Source: Colletotrichum lupini
Lineage: Eukaryota > Ascomycota > Sordariomycetes > Glomerellales > Glomerellaceae
Length of the DNA stretch: 64,000 bases
Direction: 5' to 3'
Assembly: GCF_023278565.1 (NCBI RefSeq)
Contig: NC_064672.1
Location: 2,976,001 to 3,040,000, forward strand
Numbering within the stretch: position 1 is the stretch's first letter; each line of letters opens with the position of its first letter. This document shows, piece after piece, positions 1-11,096 of this stretch. The position numbers were made by a program, and so were the translations under genes. Below the pieces are notes generated by a model. It searched no databases. It was not told the origin of the DNA and was given only the letters and a program-made list of their open reading frames with translations.

Positions 1-1324
1 TCGCCAAATCATTTTGGGTACGAAGGAAAAGGCCCTCTCAGCTCTAACTGATTGGGATGTTTCAAGCCCAGACTTGCAGCAGCAGGAGCTCCAGCAACCT
101 GCATCAATACGGAACCAGCCGGAGTGGTGGGCAGAAAAACCACATCAGAACTTCCCCGTCCAATCAAGATGGTGCGGGGCACATCAACCCGCGAGGGGGG
201 CATCCAACTCATAGCGGCTACTTCTCGCTCTTTCGCTTCGCTTCACAAACTGTTGGCGAGTCCAACGACCCAGAAAGCGGGTGATGCGATACGTTCCCAG
301 CCCGCTGTTATTGATGGGTTTCTCAACTTATATTGTAAACCCTTGCGAATCAAAATGCTTGTTTTTTGGTCGGATATAGGGGCCAATCAGCAAAAGACTA
401 CCATGGAGCCCATCAAAGCCCGAGGATGGGGACGGGATGGGGTTCCAGAGGTCATCGTGGGGCATAAACACTGTCAACTTGGGCATGGGCTCCTTTGAAT
501 CATCTCGTCTGTGAGCCAGAACCAGCAGTTGAAGGACGCTACTCACTAATACGCCTGGGCCTTTCTACCGCCTCGGATCGGTTATATCACGATACGACTG
601 CTCGGGAATGGGACGGCAGCATGGCGGGGCATATCAGCTGCATGCTACCTTACCTTGACATGTTTGCATCCGCAGGCCATCCTGAACCTAGGCAACCTGG
701 CAAGCGGCCATGCTGGAAAAGGCCGCGGCCCCCATCCCCATCCGCTGCTTGCCGCATCGCGAACGACAGCCATATTCACAACGTACGCATACGTCAGAGA
801 CCGATCGCCCATACTAGGGTTTTTTGCGAGTATGACATCCCGTATGCTTCGTATGCTTCGGGGTCTTCTTACCCGTACATCATCATCACGTCTCTCTCTA
901 TGCAAGATCCGCGTGACCTTCCTGTTTCTATGTGTTCCAACTTCCAACTCACACCAACGCCAAGTCGGCAAATCGGCCTAGTTTCTAGGCGACAACATGA
1001 AATCCGACTCTGGTATTCTTCAACAATGAGTGAGGAACTTGGGCAACAGCAACACAATTGCGGGATAATTTCAATTTAGATGTCCTAACTAAAGGTACGT
1101 TTCCTAGTGAAATGGAAAGGGGGAATCATGAAAATCCCAGGTTCGCCATGCCTCCCGAGACCCCCCGCCCCCCTCCCGGTTTGCCAGGCTGTCTTCGTCG
1201 TGTCGCTCAAGCCATGGCGTGGGGGGTTTTGGATATCTGAAAATGAAAGTAGTGTATCAACGCAAAAGCCACCCTTACTTCCTCAGATCACAACAGCCAA
1301 GCCTCGCTCTGGAGGTTCAAAATC
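1..1324. other. No supported gene; left edge and 3' flank of the CUE gene
   Basis: I see no conserved protein here. Several overlapping open frames exist on both strands, the longest at about 495-1079 on +, but none shows a recognisable domain, consistent codon choice or a splice structure. A minus-strand frame at 9-212 reads fairly protein-like and could be a terminal exon of a gene beyond the left edge, but nothing confirms it. The right part is presumably the 3' untranslated region of the minus-strand CUE gene. Confidence 0.4.
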
Positions 1325-2949
1325 TCAATTCTTCTTGGCGTCAGCACCAGCCGTCTCGCCGCTCTTGGACTCGACGAGACTATCCGCCATAGCCTCGGCT
1401 GCGGCCTTCTTGAGCCTTTCGCTGTCCTCCGAGCTGGCGCCGGCATCCTTGGTGGTAGTATCCTTGCTGGTGGACGCGGCCTTCTCCTTTGCCTCCCGCT
1501 CGTCTTCGCTGTCGCCCAGGCTGAAGGGGTCGTTGTCGCTGATGGGGTTCGGGTCGACCGTCGACAGGGGCTGCCACTTGCTGGCCTTTGCCTTTGAACC
1601 GGACAGGTCTTCGGCGGAGCGTCTGGGCGACGAGCCGTACACGTCAATCTCCTCGGCGCCTTCCCTGAAGGCCACCTTGCGGCCGTCGTGGGGCTTGGGC
1701 GACTTTGAGGGTGGAGGGGGCTTGTAGAGGTCAGGGTTTGACAGAGGTCTGTTGTTATCGCGGAGAGGCGCTGGGTCCCATTGTTAGATCGTGCGGGATA
1801 GCAACAGTGCCAAAGAGGGGATGTAGCCGCGAAAAGGGGCATCGGGACTTACTTCCGTCGGCGGTGAACTTCATACCCGCGAAGTCGTCGCTGAGCACCT
1901 GAGGATCGGCGTCGTATCTCTCGTAGTCGCCGCTCCGACGGCTCGACTCGCCGGGTCGTCGGGCGCCATACTGGCCCTGGCCCTGGCCTTGACCCGGCCG
2001 CTGGTGACTGGATTCATCCTCGTCGGCAAACTCCTCGTCAAACCTCTTCTTCATTGTGGTGATCCAGCTGTTGACCTTGCCCTGCGTCTCCACGAACCCC
2101 TTTCGGAGCTTCTCCTGAATCACCGGCAACTCATCGTCAAAGAAGTTGGGTTCGCGGTCCTCAGCGTTCGGTCTGGGCTCGAGGCCGGTCTGCTGCCTCC
2201 TCACACGGCCGCCGCCACCGCCGGGGCTCCGGTTAGAGGTCCTAGCTTCATAGCTTCCAACATTGTCAAAGTGCTCCGCCAGCTGTCGTGCGTAGAGCTC
2301 GTCGGCTTCGAGCTGGGACAGCTGCGCGCCGCCCTGGGGGCGGGGAGGCTGGGGAGGGGGTTGTTCGTCGGTTGTCTCGTGCTGGGCCGCGTCGGGATCA
2401 GTCATTTCTATATCGGGGCCCTGTCAGTAAGGGAACTTTGTTGGCGGTTTTTGGGTAAGTGATGGGGGGTCACGCGACACATACCCAAGAGGGCATTGAA
2501 AGCCGGATCAATCTTTCCGCCGCTGGCTCTCAGGACCGCCTTAACGACGGAGATGTCGATGCTAGGGAAGGCCTCCTTCAAGATGTCCTCCGTCTTCTGC
2601 GTCTCGCCGGAGGGTCTCGGGGGCTTTGGTGGGGCCGCTTCGGCGGCGACGGGTGTCGAGGAGGTCATGTTGGACGAGGTGGTGTTGGTGTTGGTGGTCT
2701 TGGTGGTAGCCTGAGATGTAGTAGGAGCCTCACCGCCGAGAACACCTGTTTCCTGGATGTCTTCGTCGTCGGACAGATCCAGGGGTCGGACTGTTGTAGG
2801 CGACTCGGGCCCGCTCGAGGAAGTAAGCTTGTTCTGTGGAAAAAGAGATGAGGGTGTCAGTCTCTCTCTTGACAGGGTACATGTGCATGAAGTTTGGGCT
2901 CGTTTCGGGGGACGGGATATATGCGCACTGTTTCGATGGGGGCAGACAT
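1325..2949 (-). CDS. CUE5: CUE-domain ubiquitin-binding protein, Cue5-like
   Basis: Four exons on the minus strand: 2949-2929, 2833-2485, 2407-1853 and 1770-1325, giving about 456 aa. The CUE domain lies near residues 90-125; its signature is KTEDILKEAFPSIDISVVKA followed by FNALLEMTDP, and the last intron inside it splits the FNALL/EMTDP junction. A second conserved block, QLEADELYARQLAEHF, follows. The rest is Pro-, Gln- and Ser-rich and probably disordered, with acidic and Lys-rich patches at the C-terminus. In yeast, Cue5 binds ubiquitin through CUE and links ubiquitinated cargo to Atg8 for selective autophagy; that role is inferred by family. The first exon is only 21 nt and uses the less common donor GTGCGC, so the N-terminal seven residues are the least certain part. 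It is divergent from the helicase gene at 3850, with about 900 bp between the starts. Confidence 0.82.
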
Positions 2950-3849
2950 GACTACTGTTCGGTCGCTCTCCAGTACTTCTTCTCTCCTTGGGAGAGAGTT
3001 CGTCTCGGTGCAAGATGAAGGTCCCCAGCAAAAGAAAAGGAGTAGCTAGCAGGCAAGTCTGCTGAAGGATGGAGGGGGGGTAATTTGCTTGCTTTCGCGA
3101 GATTGTTAGGTGCAAGGACGTTGCGGAATGCGCGCGCCCGGACGGAGGGGTTGGAGACTGGAGGGTACCTTAGCTGGCGAGATGACATTAAAGTGGGTTA
3201 CGAAGCTGATGACGCCGCGCCTCCTTTGGGGAACTGGGAACTTCTAGGCGCCAGCTTGAGCTTGATGCTGAGCCACAATCCTACCGCCACACTTGTCGTC
3301 AGATTGTACCAAGTGATCCTGACAGCTTCTTTTTCATCACGATAACCCCTCCCGCTGCTCCTTTAGTTGCCTAAAATACCAATGAAATAGACAAGATACA
3401 GGAAGCATCAAAGAACGTTATAGATCAAGTCATTTAGGTACAAGGGCGATAGAAAGATGGAAAGGGAGACTTTAGATGCTGAGCGGCGTATTATTATGTC
3501 AGCTATTTGACAATGTAGGTTGAAGCCTATGGTGGGATGCAATCAGAGATTGCCACCTGGTCTCAGCTGGTGACACTCTGACCGGCCAAAATTGCAACGT
3601 TCAATGTCGACAACCACTTGCAAACGAGGCCGATTGTGAGGCCAAACCACACTTACAAGAAAAGCTGGCAGCCAAAATGAGATGCATAAGGTGACAGACC
3701 TATTGTCTTACAATATCTCCCATATCTTGATGATTGATGTAAGGTCAGTTGCCAGTATTTGAAGGTAAAATCGCCACATTGAATAAACATCACTCATTTC
3801 TAACAGACAAACAGTCTCTAGTCAATAGCCAAAAGGTTCTCACCAAACC
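2950..3849. promoter_or_regulatory. Shared upstream region of the CUE gene and the DHX35-like gene
   Basis: This 900 bp lies between two divergent starts and holds no supported coding sequence. It must contain both promoters. The part next to 3850 is A/T-richer and ends in the context ACCAAACC before the helicase ATG, a good fungal start context. No specific operator could be identified by eye. Confidence 0.5.
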
Positions 3850-5991
3850 ATGGCAGACTTCGATCTCAACTCGGCCTTCATCCCGGCCCTGCACAAGCCG
3901 TCGGCCCTCCTCCCCATCGCAAAGCACCGCCAGGCCCTTCTTTATCTCATCGAGACCAAGCAGGTCACCATCGTCGTCGGCCAGACCGGCTCCGGCAAGA
4001 CCACGCAGATCCCCCAGTTCCTCGAAGCCGCGGGATGGTGCGCAGACGGCAAGGTCATCGGCATCACGCAGCCGCGCCGCGTGGCGGCGACGACGGTCGC
4101 GCTCCGCGTCGCCGAGGAGGTTGGCTGTGAGATTGGCCAGCAGGTCGGCTACGCTATCCGGTTCGAGGACAACACCTCGGCGCAGACGCGCATCAAGTTC
4201 ATGACGGACGGGCTGCTCATCAGGGAAGCACTTGTTGACCCCTTGCTGACGCGGTACTCTGTCATCATGGTTGACGAAGCCCACGAACGTTCCATCAGCA
4301 CTGATATCCTCCTGGGACTACTCAAGAAGATTCTCAAGAAGAGGCCTGAGCTGCGCATCATCATTAGCAGTGCAACACTACAGGCTGAGGAGTTCTTAAA
4401 GTTCTTCACGACCTCTCCGGGGGACGAGCAGAAAAAGACGGTCACCGCTCCGGAGGACAAGGATGGAAAGGCCGATGCCGCTGACGACAACGAAAAGGGT
4501 GCAATTATTAGCTTGGAGGGCAGAGCACATCACGTCGACGTCCTCTATCTAGAATCACCAACAGAGGACTACGTCGAAAAGGCAATCTCCACAGTCTTCG
4601 ACATACACACGACAGAGTCCGAAGGCGACATACTCGTCTTCCTCACAGGCCGTGAAGAAATCGACAACGCCGTCCAAGCCGTTGCCGACCGCCTGCTCGA
4701 CCCGAACCAGCCTCGCGGCCAGCAGACACTACAAGCGCTGCCCCTATACGCGGGTCTCTCGACAGAGCAACAAATGTACGTCTTTGATAAGCCTCCCGAG
4801 GGCACGCGCAAGGTCGTCTTCGCCACCAACATGGCCGAGGCCTCCATCACAATCGACGGCATCGTCTACGTAATCGACACGGGCTTCGCCAAGCTGCGCG
4901 CCTACAACCCGCGGACGGGCATCGAGATCCTCACCTCGACCGCCATCTCAAAGGCCTCGGCGTCCCAGCGCGCCGGCCGCGCGGGACGCACCCGACCGGG
5001 CAAATGCTTCCGGCTCTACACGGAAGACGCCTACCTCGCCCTCCCCGAGGTCACCGTCCCCGAGATGCAGCGCTCCAACCTGGCGCCCTTTATCCTGCAA
5101 CTTAAAGCCCTCGGCATCGACAACGTCCTGCGCTTCAACTTCCTCAGCCCGCCGCCGGCAGAGCTCATGGCCAAAGCCCTGGAGCTCCTCTACTCCCTGG
5201 GCGCCCTCGACGACTACGCCAAGCTGACGAAGCCGCTGGGCTACCGCATGGCTGAGCTGGCCGTCGAGCCGATGATGGCAAAAATTCTGCTCGGCGCGCA
5301 GTCGTTTGGGTGCCTGAGCGAGATGCTCACCATCGCGGCCATGACGAGCGCCGGCGGAAACAACGTCTGGTTCCACCACGACGGCGAGAGGCAACAGATG
5401 GAGCTGTCGCGGCGCAAGTTCGCCGCCGACGAGGGCGACCACCTGACGCTGCTCAACGCCTACCAGGCCTTTGTGACAAAGGGCAGGAAGGAGTCAAAGT
5501 TCTGCCGGGACCACAACCTCAACTTCAAGACCATGACCAGGGCCGTCAGCATACGGGGCCAGCTGAAGCGGTACCTCGAAAAGTTCGGCATCGCCACCGA
5601 CAATGAGCAGCAGCAGCAGCAGTCCTTCGGCCCCGCGAGCTCACGGCAGCAGCATCAACAAAAGCACGACAACTCCACAAAGGCGGAGCAGATCCGGCGG
5701 TGCCTCACGACGGGCTACTTTGCGCACGCGGCGAGGATGCAACCGGACGGCACGTTCCGCAACGTCTCGGGCGAGACGACGCTCCACGCGCACCCCAGCT
5801 CCCTCATGTTCAACCGCAAGGCCGACTGGGTCATCTTCCACGAGGTCATGGAGACGGCCAACAAGATATTCATACGGGACATTACAAAAATCGAAAAGAA
5901 TTGGCTGGTGGAGTACGCGCCCGAGTTCTACCAGCTGTCGGACAGTTCGGCGCGGCGGGCTCGCGACGAGGCTGAAGCTGAAACGCTATGA
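3850..5991 (+). CDS. DHX35: DEAH-box RNA helicase, DHX35-like
   Basis: One uninterrupted 713-aa frame, close to the roughly 700 aa of human DHX35. Motifs seen: Walker A GQTGSGKT at 44-51, TQPRR at 73-77, DEAH at 142-145, SAT at 174-176, TNMAEASITI in the second RecA domain, and motif VI QRAGRAGR at 373-380. The HA2/winged-helix and OB-fold regions follow (VPEMQRSNLAP, LQLKALGIDNVLRF). The match to DHX35 is closer than to Prp2, Prp16, Prp22 or Prp43: the protein is short, lacks long N-terminal extensions and has the FLSPPPAELM stretch. DHX35-type helicases are associated with the spliceosomal C complex, so a nuclear pre-mRNA splicing role is likely. Oddities are a charged insert at about 189-217 and a Gln-rich insert at about 585-606. 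The gene has no introns, and the start has an A at -3 and G at +4. Confidence 0.88.
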   Translation: MADFDLNSAFIPALHKPSALLPIAKHRQALLYLIETKQVTIVVGQTGSGKTTQIPQFLEAAGWCADGKVIGITQPRRVAATTVALRVAEEVGCEIGQQVGYAIRFEDNTSAQTRIKFMTDGLLIREALVDPLLTRYSVIMVDEAHERSISTDILLGLLKKILKKRPELRIIISSATLQAEEFLKFFTTSPGDEQKKTVTAPEDKDGKADAADDNEKGAIISLEGRAHHVDVLYLESPTEDYVEKAISTVFDIHTTESEGDILVFLTGREEIDNAVQAVADRLLDPNQPRGQQTLQALPLYAGLSTEQQMYVFDKPPEGTRKVVFATNMAEASITIDGIVYVIDTGFAKLRAYNPRTGIEILTSTAISKASASQRAGRAGRTRPGKCFRLYTEDAYLALPEVTVPEMQRSNLAPFILQLKALGIDNVLRFNFLSPPPAELMAKALELLYSLGALDDYAKLTKPLGYRMAELAVEPMMAKILLGAQSFGCLSEMLTIAAMTSAGGNNVWFHHDGERQQMELSRRKFAADEGDHLTLLNAYQAFVTKGRKESKFCRDHNLNFKTMTRAVSIRGQLKRYLEKFGIATDNEQQQQQSFGPASSRQQHQQKHDNSTKAEQIRRCLTTGYFAHAARMQPDGTFRNVSGETTLHAHPSSLMFNRKADWVIFHEVMETANKIFIRDITKIEKNWLVEYAPEFYQLSDSSARRARDEAEAETL

Positions 5992-8900
5992 AAAGAGAGA
6001 AAAGAGCCCAAGGGTATCCGTACAGGGAGCATACTAGAATCACTGAATGGGATGTGAAGCTGGGGAGCAGTAGGAAGGGGGGAAGGGGTCCTTGTTTCTG
6101 TGGTACGAGGGCCGCGGAGGGCGAGATGAGACGAGATTAGGGCGACGGGGGTTCCCACGAGGCTGGGCAGTTGAGGTCTTGAAGAAGCGAAGATTCTGCC
6201 GTTTTATTTTGTAACCAGGACACTGAGCTATGCAGCCTATGTCAGGTTGGCAGAGCCTCACAGGGGCGGACATGAGGTTATTGCAACTTTCAGACTTATT
6301 CCTTGGCGGTGGAAACTTTGGACCATTGCCAATATCCGTACAGAAAACGGGAAGCAAGGTAGAATATCCGCACTGCGTATTCGTGCAAAGCCAGGACATT
6401 GAACTCACACGATTCAAGACTTGATAGTGTGCTGCGGCAGATATTTACAATTATTAGCACCTGAAGCAGGACCGTGTCGATACCGCTGTCCTTGATACAG
6501 CGGGCCGAGTGCAACCGTCGGACAGTGTCTACTATCCGCACAAGTTTATGGTGGCGTTGCAGGGCTCGAAATTGACCCGTTGGCCATAGTGTCTATGTGG
6601 AGTGTCCTACAGTCTGAAGTCAGCGTATCCGTACTCCGTAGAGATAACGATATCGATATACGGCGTACGGATAGCACATCTACATAATCAGTGGGTGATG
6701 TAAAGGTTGTGCAAGGAAGCACAACTTTATGAAATGCATCTGTACAGTTCCCGATTATACGCCATTTATACGAGCGTTGCAGACTGTCGTGATAGCGGTC
6801 GACCACCAGGCATTGTGATTGGCAGCAAATCTAGAGCACACCAAGAGGACGGGGCCGATCAAGATTTCCCGGCCAATGACCAAGCTTTGGAGGATCCATC
6901 GAGATTAGCTTAATTACTCGACGGGGGCAATGCCAATTGTGATTTGGGCTTTTTGACTGGTTCGCCAAGCCAGCAATGGGATTGACTTTTTCTCATCCTC
7001 ATCAGCAGCGGCTGGTCTAGCCAGTCTTGCCAGTTCAGAGCCGCCTCAACCCCTGAGTCTTGGATCGAGGGAATTCGACGACGTTGTTAGACACCTGGAC
7101 AACTCGTGTGGCTTCATTGTTCTCGCACTCGTATGAGGTGACATTGTCTTGTCGGGTGGCACGTGAGACGAGACATACGTCTATGCTTGTTTCTCCGGAG
7201 ACATGCTTACGTAGACATGCAGGCGGAATGCTTCTGTCTCTCTTCAAATAGAAGAACCCGGCGGGGACATTGGAACGTCGGTGGAATCAGGGACTGTCTT
7301 GCAAAAGGGGATGAGCACTCCCCTCTTTTCTTGGCATTGGCACCGCTGCTGGTAGTCTGGTAGCTGCACCGGCCAGAAACCCGATGACGGCTACTCTCGA
7401 GTCTCGGACGATAGAGCCGGACGAGAACACATCCAGCCGATTAGCAACAGGCCAACAGCCATGGCAGACACCTGGCTCGAATTCCCAAGGAACGGGACTG
7501 GCGCTGCAATGCATCGCGATGACATGCGACTCAGATCCCCCTCGATTATCGGTGCCGGCGGGAAAGGATACCAGATGCGATGCGCTGAGCCGGACAACTG
7601 CCGCATCTCTTTTTCTTACCGGCCCCTTAACCTGGCCCTCCGTTGTCGCTGCATGGATCCCCCGTAAAAGGGGAGAGGTGCGACGCGGCGACCGCATGAT
7701 GCGAAGCTGGGAGGTCCTGGGTCAAGAGGGGAGCCTTTGTTTCCCTGTTTCTCTCTGATTTGAACGGAGGTGTTTACCCTTGAAAGAGGTGAGTGATCGT
7801 CGCTGGAGTTGCTACTGGGGCTGCCCACCCCCACCCAGAGCCGAAATGACGGCTCGAGATGCCGCGTTGGTGTTGTTGTTGGACTCGCTGGCAATGCTAC
7901 CGCTACCGTCTGCGTTTTGGTAAGCTCAGCCTGTTGTACAATGCGGTTGTCTACCCGGTGTTGCATGCAGAAACGCTGATTAGAGATGAGAAGCCGTGCG
8001 CGCGATTTAGTACGATGATGTGCGGATGCACTGTAAGACAAACTCTGATAAGAGACGCGCAAGTCAGGAGTTGCGTCGCACCGTTCAACACCATCAGCTA
8101 AGTATAGGTAGGCAGAGGCTTTCGGGGTTGCAAGCCTATCTATGCCTTTCGTAGGATGGTTTGGTTGATACACCAGAGGCATACTCCATACGCGTTGAGT
8201 GGTCCAATTGGGAGTTGGGCCAAAAGAGGTAAGCTGCAATGGGTAGTCGGCACGTCAAGAGAAGAGAGGCATAAACTGTCGTGGATCGCGAACGCGCCAG
8301 CGGGGGAGCATGGTGGAGAGCGGGCGGGAGCTCAGCCTCCTCGATGAGTTTATCAGGAGAGGTTCACCTTAACCCCGGGAGTGCCCGCCTGCCAGGCTGT
8401 GACCGTTGACGACCTCATTCCATGTCCAAGAATTGCAACTTGTCGCCGGCGTCGTCACCGTCCGGCAACCCCTTGGTAAAACCCGGGACCTGACTTCCAA
8501 GAGGAGAGACAAAGACCCGACGCAGCTTCAGGTAACGGCTCCAATTTCGGTAGAGCCCTGGGCTGGGTCTGGGGGTTGGGTGTGGTTTCGCCGGCGAGAC
8601 AACCTAGGCTCGAGTGTCGGCGGAGTCTCCCGATAAGTCTTGTCGATAGATTGGCTTGTGCCCCTGATGTTGGGTGCATAAGAAAACAACAAGATGGACA
8701 GCGTATTCATAAGAGTAGATATGAACGGATGCTGGGGATGTCTGAGACCAGTCTGGATCCAGAAACAGCGGCCGAGGATCTAGAAGCCACTGAAGCCACT
8801 AGTTCGTCGGGAAGATTAGCGCTGCAAGCCTGCGGTGTGGTTGTGCATGTACTTCTACCGCCTGCGTGGGCGGAGGAGGACAAATCGCAGAGTGAGGCCA

Positions 8901-10205
8901 GAGCATCTTGTCCGTCTGCTGCTTTGCCATATCTTTTGTCCCATTGAATTTTTTTGTCGGTCAGAATTGAGGTGGTGACAGTGTGAAGAAATCGACTCCT
9001 TGTTCGGACGAAACACCAAACATCGAAGTGTTGGGATGAAGCTGAGTAGGATATGGCGGGTGTTTGGGTGGAAATCGACCGTAAGAAGGGCAATCTTTTG
9101 CACGGTGTCTGTTGACCGTGCTGCTTCTGCTGACTGATGTTTGTTCACCGTCCCATCCATCCAATGTGATGCCATCTGATGAACGATCTCCACCCGTTGG
9201 AGCTTTCCAAGGTCGAGGAGGGGCGCGTTCCTGCAGCAAATCCCTGCGCTAGACGAGGGGAGCCCCTGTAGGACCATGCGCTTGTATCGATTCCAGTGCA
9301 ACGCTCTTGGGATGGCACAGCCGGCATCAGCCAGTCAGCGGTCGCCCGTACCTGACTTGCGGCTGCTTGAGAGAACGGTTGGGTGTGGACAGCGCGGGTA
9401 GGAAGCCAATGGCGCGAGTTGATAGTATTGATGGAGATGTGGTAGCGGCGGTATGCAGTGTTGCAGACCAGAATAGAACCAAATGGTAAGAGGAAGGCCG
9501 TCAGAAGTTAAATGGAGGTGCGAAGCGAATAATAATTATGCTGCCATACGAAAAGGCGATAGATACTCCTCCGTGTCCGTACGGATGAGAAGAAAGAGAT
9601 GGAAGAAAACGAAGAAGAAGACGTAGAGGATTCGCGCTGCGTACACTAATCGTGCCGTGCTGCCCTCTGCGGGCTCGGACCAGGGGTGGTAAAAGTCGCG
9701 CCAGCCCCGGCTCATTTGAGGAAATTGCTTTTCATTCGCCCGTTTCCACAAAAAACGGTTCTTTCCAACCCCGGCCCATCACCCTGGGACTTTCCCAGGT
9801 TGACAGGCACCACCCCCCTTTTCATTACGGGTACGTACTGGGTAGTTTGTGTACGTACCGTGGGTACCGTCCGACCACAGTCCAGTGGTTCCTCCTCCTG
9901 AGTTTCTCACCCCCAATCTTTTTATTCGTTTTTCGTGTGCTACTGAACTTATTGAACTCCATTCGATCCAATGGTAGCACTCGCTCTCGTGTCTGGCGGT
10001 AGGACGGCGTGGGATGTCCACGATGGGTCTAGCGGTTATCATCCCGGCCATCTTACAAGGTCCAGGCTCACGGTCATGGGTCAATATTCAAGGTTCTCTC
10101 TTTCTCTGGCCCTCCTCTCCATGGTGCACATACAGGTAAGGAGCCAGCAAGGAGCCGTCAGCAAAGGAGCAGAGGAGCAAAGGAACAGCAGTAAGAGTGA
10201 GCTGT

Positions 10206-10258
10206 CCAGGTCTAGGTCTAGGTCCAGGTACAGGTCCATGTACAGGTCCAGGTCAAGG
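10206..10258. repeat. Hexanucleotide tandem repeat, unit NNAGGT
   Basis: About nine 6-bp units of the form NNAGGT (CCAGGT, CTAGGT, ACAGGT, with one CCATGT variant). The + strand would encode an Arg-Ser/Tyr alternation in one frame, but no gene is supported around it. Confidence 0.85.
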
Positions 10259-10373
10259 CTGCGTGCAAGAGTCGTTGTCTCGTTGGTCCGTTGCTGCTCA
10301 ATCTCCTCCTCCCCGTCCGCTCGTTGGCTCGTTTCGCTTCGCTTCGCTTGACCTGCAGCCTGTCGCTGCTTGC

Positions 10374-10415
10374 TGCTGTGGACTGTGGACTGTGGACTGT
10401 GGACTCAGGACTGTG
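10374..10415. repeat. Heptanucleotide tandem repeat, unit GACTGTG
   Basis: Core of five 7-bp units at 10381-10415, one degenerate (GACTCAG), plus a partial unit TGCTGTG to the left. It lies in the putative upstream region of the gene at 11097. Confidence 0.85.
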
Positions 10416-11096
10416 GTGGCTCGTCTCCGTCTTCTTTCGCTCCCACTCTCGGATCTCCTTCTCGCCTCTCTTTTGCTCGCCCTCACCCCCAAAAGGGACA
10501 TACTCTCGTTCCTCTTTCCTTCCGTCCCTACTCCCCCCCATCGTCGGTCGTTACTCTGATCTTCCGAGGCCAGTGACATCCGCCGACTTTCCACTTTCCA
10601 CAATCCTCTCTCTGCCTGCCAGCGGGCTCGTCACTCTTTTTAGGAACATCGTGGATTGTGTGAATGGATCACCGGATCTGACCGACCCGTCAAACTCACT
10701 CCAAAGTCGTTCTTTACTCAACACAACAAAACCCCAAACCCAGAATTCCACCGACCGAATATTTTCGGTAGTAGTCACTCTTTTGTATACAGCATCCCGC
10801 CCAGGCGTTCGGAACCGTTCACTTCGCACGAGATTCGATTCAAAACTCGAATCCTTCGACCACTTGCTTTGGTGCCTTGACATTCAACCAATTGTCCCAA
10901 CCATCCCCTCGAAATCCGTCCCGACTCCCCGATACGATCTTTAGTCCGGTAATGGTGGCATAGTGGTAATATCAATCAGTGAAGGAAGGAGAAATTCTCG
11001 AGGTCAACCGTCGACCTCAAAGAGAGAACCGGTTATCAGTGGAGAGTTGCTTCAAGGTACCACGGTATCTTTCTGTCGAAACCGCCCGATTTCAAA

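Larger units (their letters stand above)
5992..11096. other. 5.1 kb gene-free region
   Basis: No frame here has a recognised domain, and the open frames on the two strands mirror one another. TACGGA/TCCGTA-type motifs recur (for example around 6600-6680 and 9570-9590). The last kilobase, about 10290-10900, is pyrimidine-rich with CTCCTCC runs and is best read as promoter and 5' leader of the gene starting at 11097. Two compact tandem repeats near 10206 and 10374 are listed separately. Confidence 0.5.

Noticed and set aside
495..1079. 194-codon + frame as a gene
   Set aside because: No domain, no good start context, and the opposite strand is equally open; composition is that of intergenic DNA.
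3850..5991. Interpretation as Prp43 or another core spliceosomal DEAH helicase
   Set aside because: The protein is too short and lacks their N-terminal extensions. Detailed motif wording is closest to DHX35.
9971..10351. Frame with an Arg-Ser repeat, considered as an SR-type protein
   Set aside because: The repeat comes from the 6-bp DNA tandem array. The flanking residues have no SR-protein or RNA-binding features.
10948..10975. A-box-like TGGCATAGTGG suggesting a tRNA gene
   Set aside because: No B box of the GGTTCRANYCC type follows at the right distance, and no acceptor stem can be drawn. It is upstream leader sequence of the gene at 11097.
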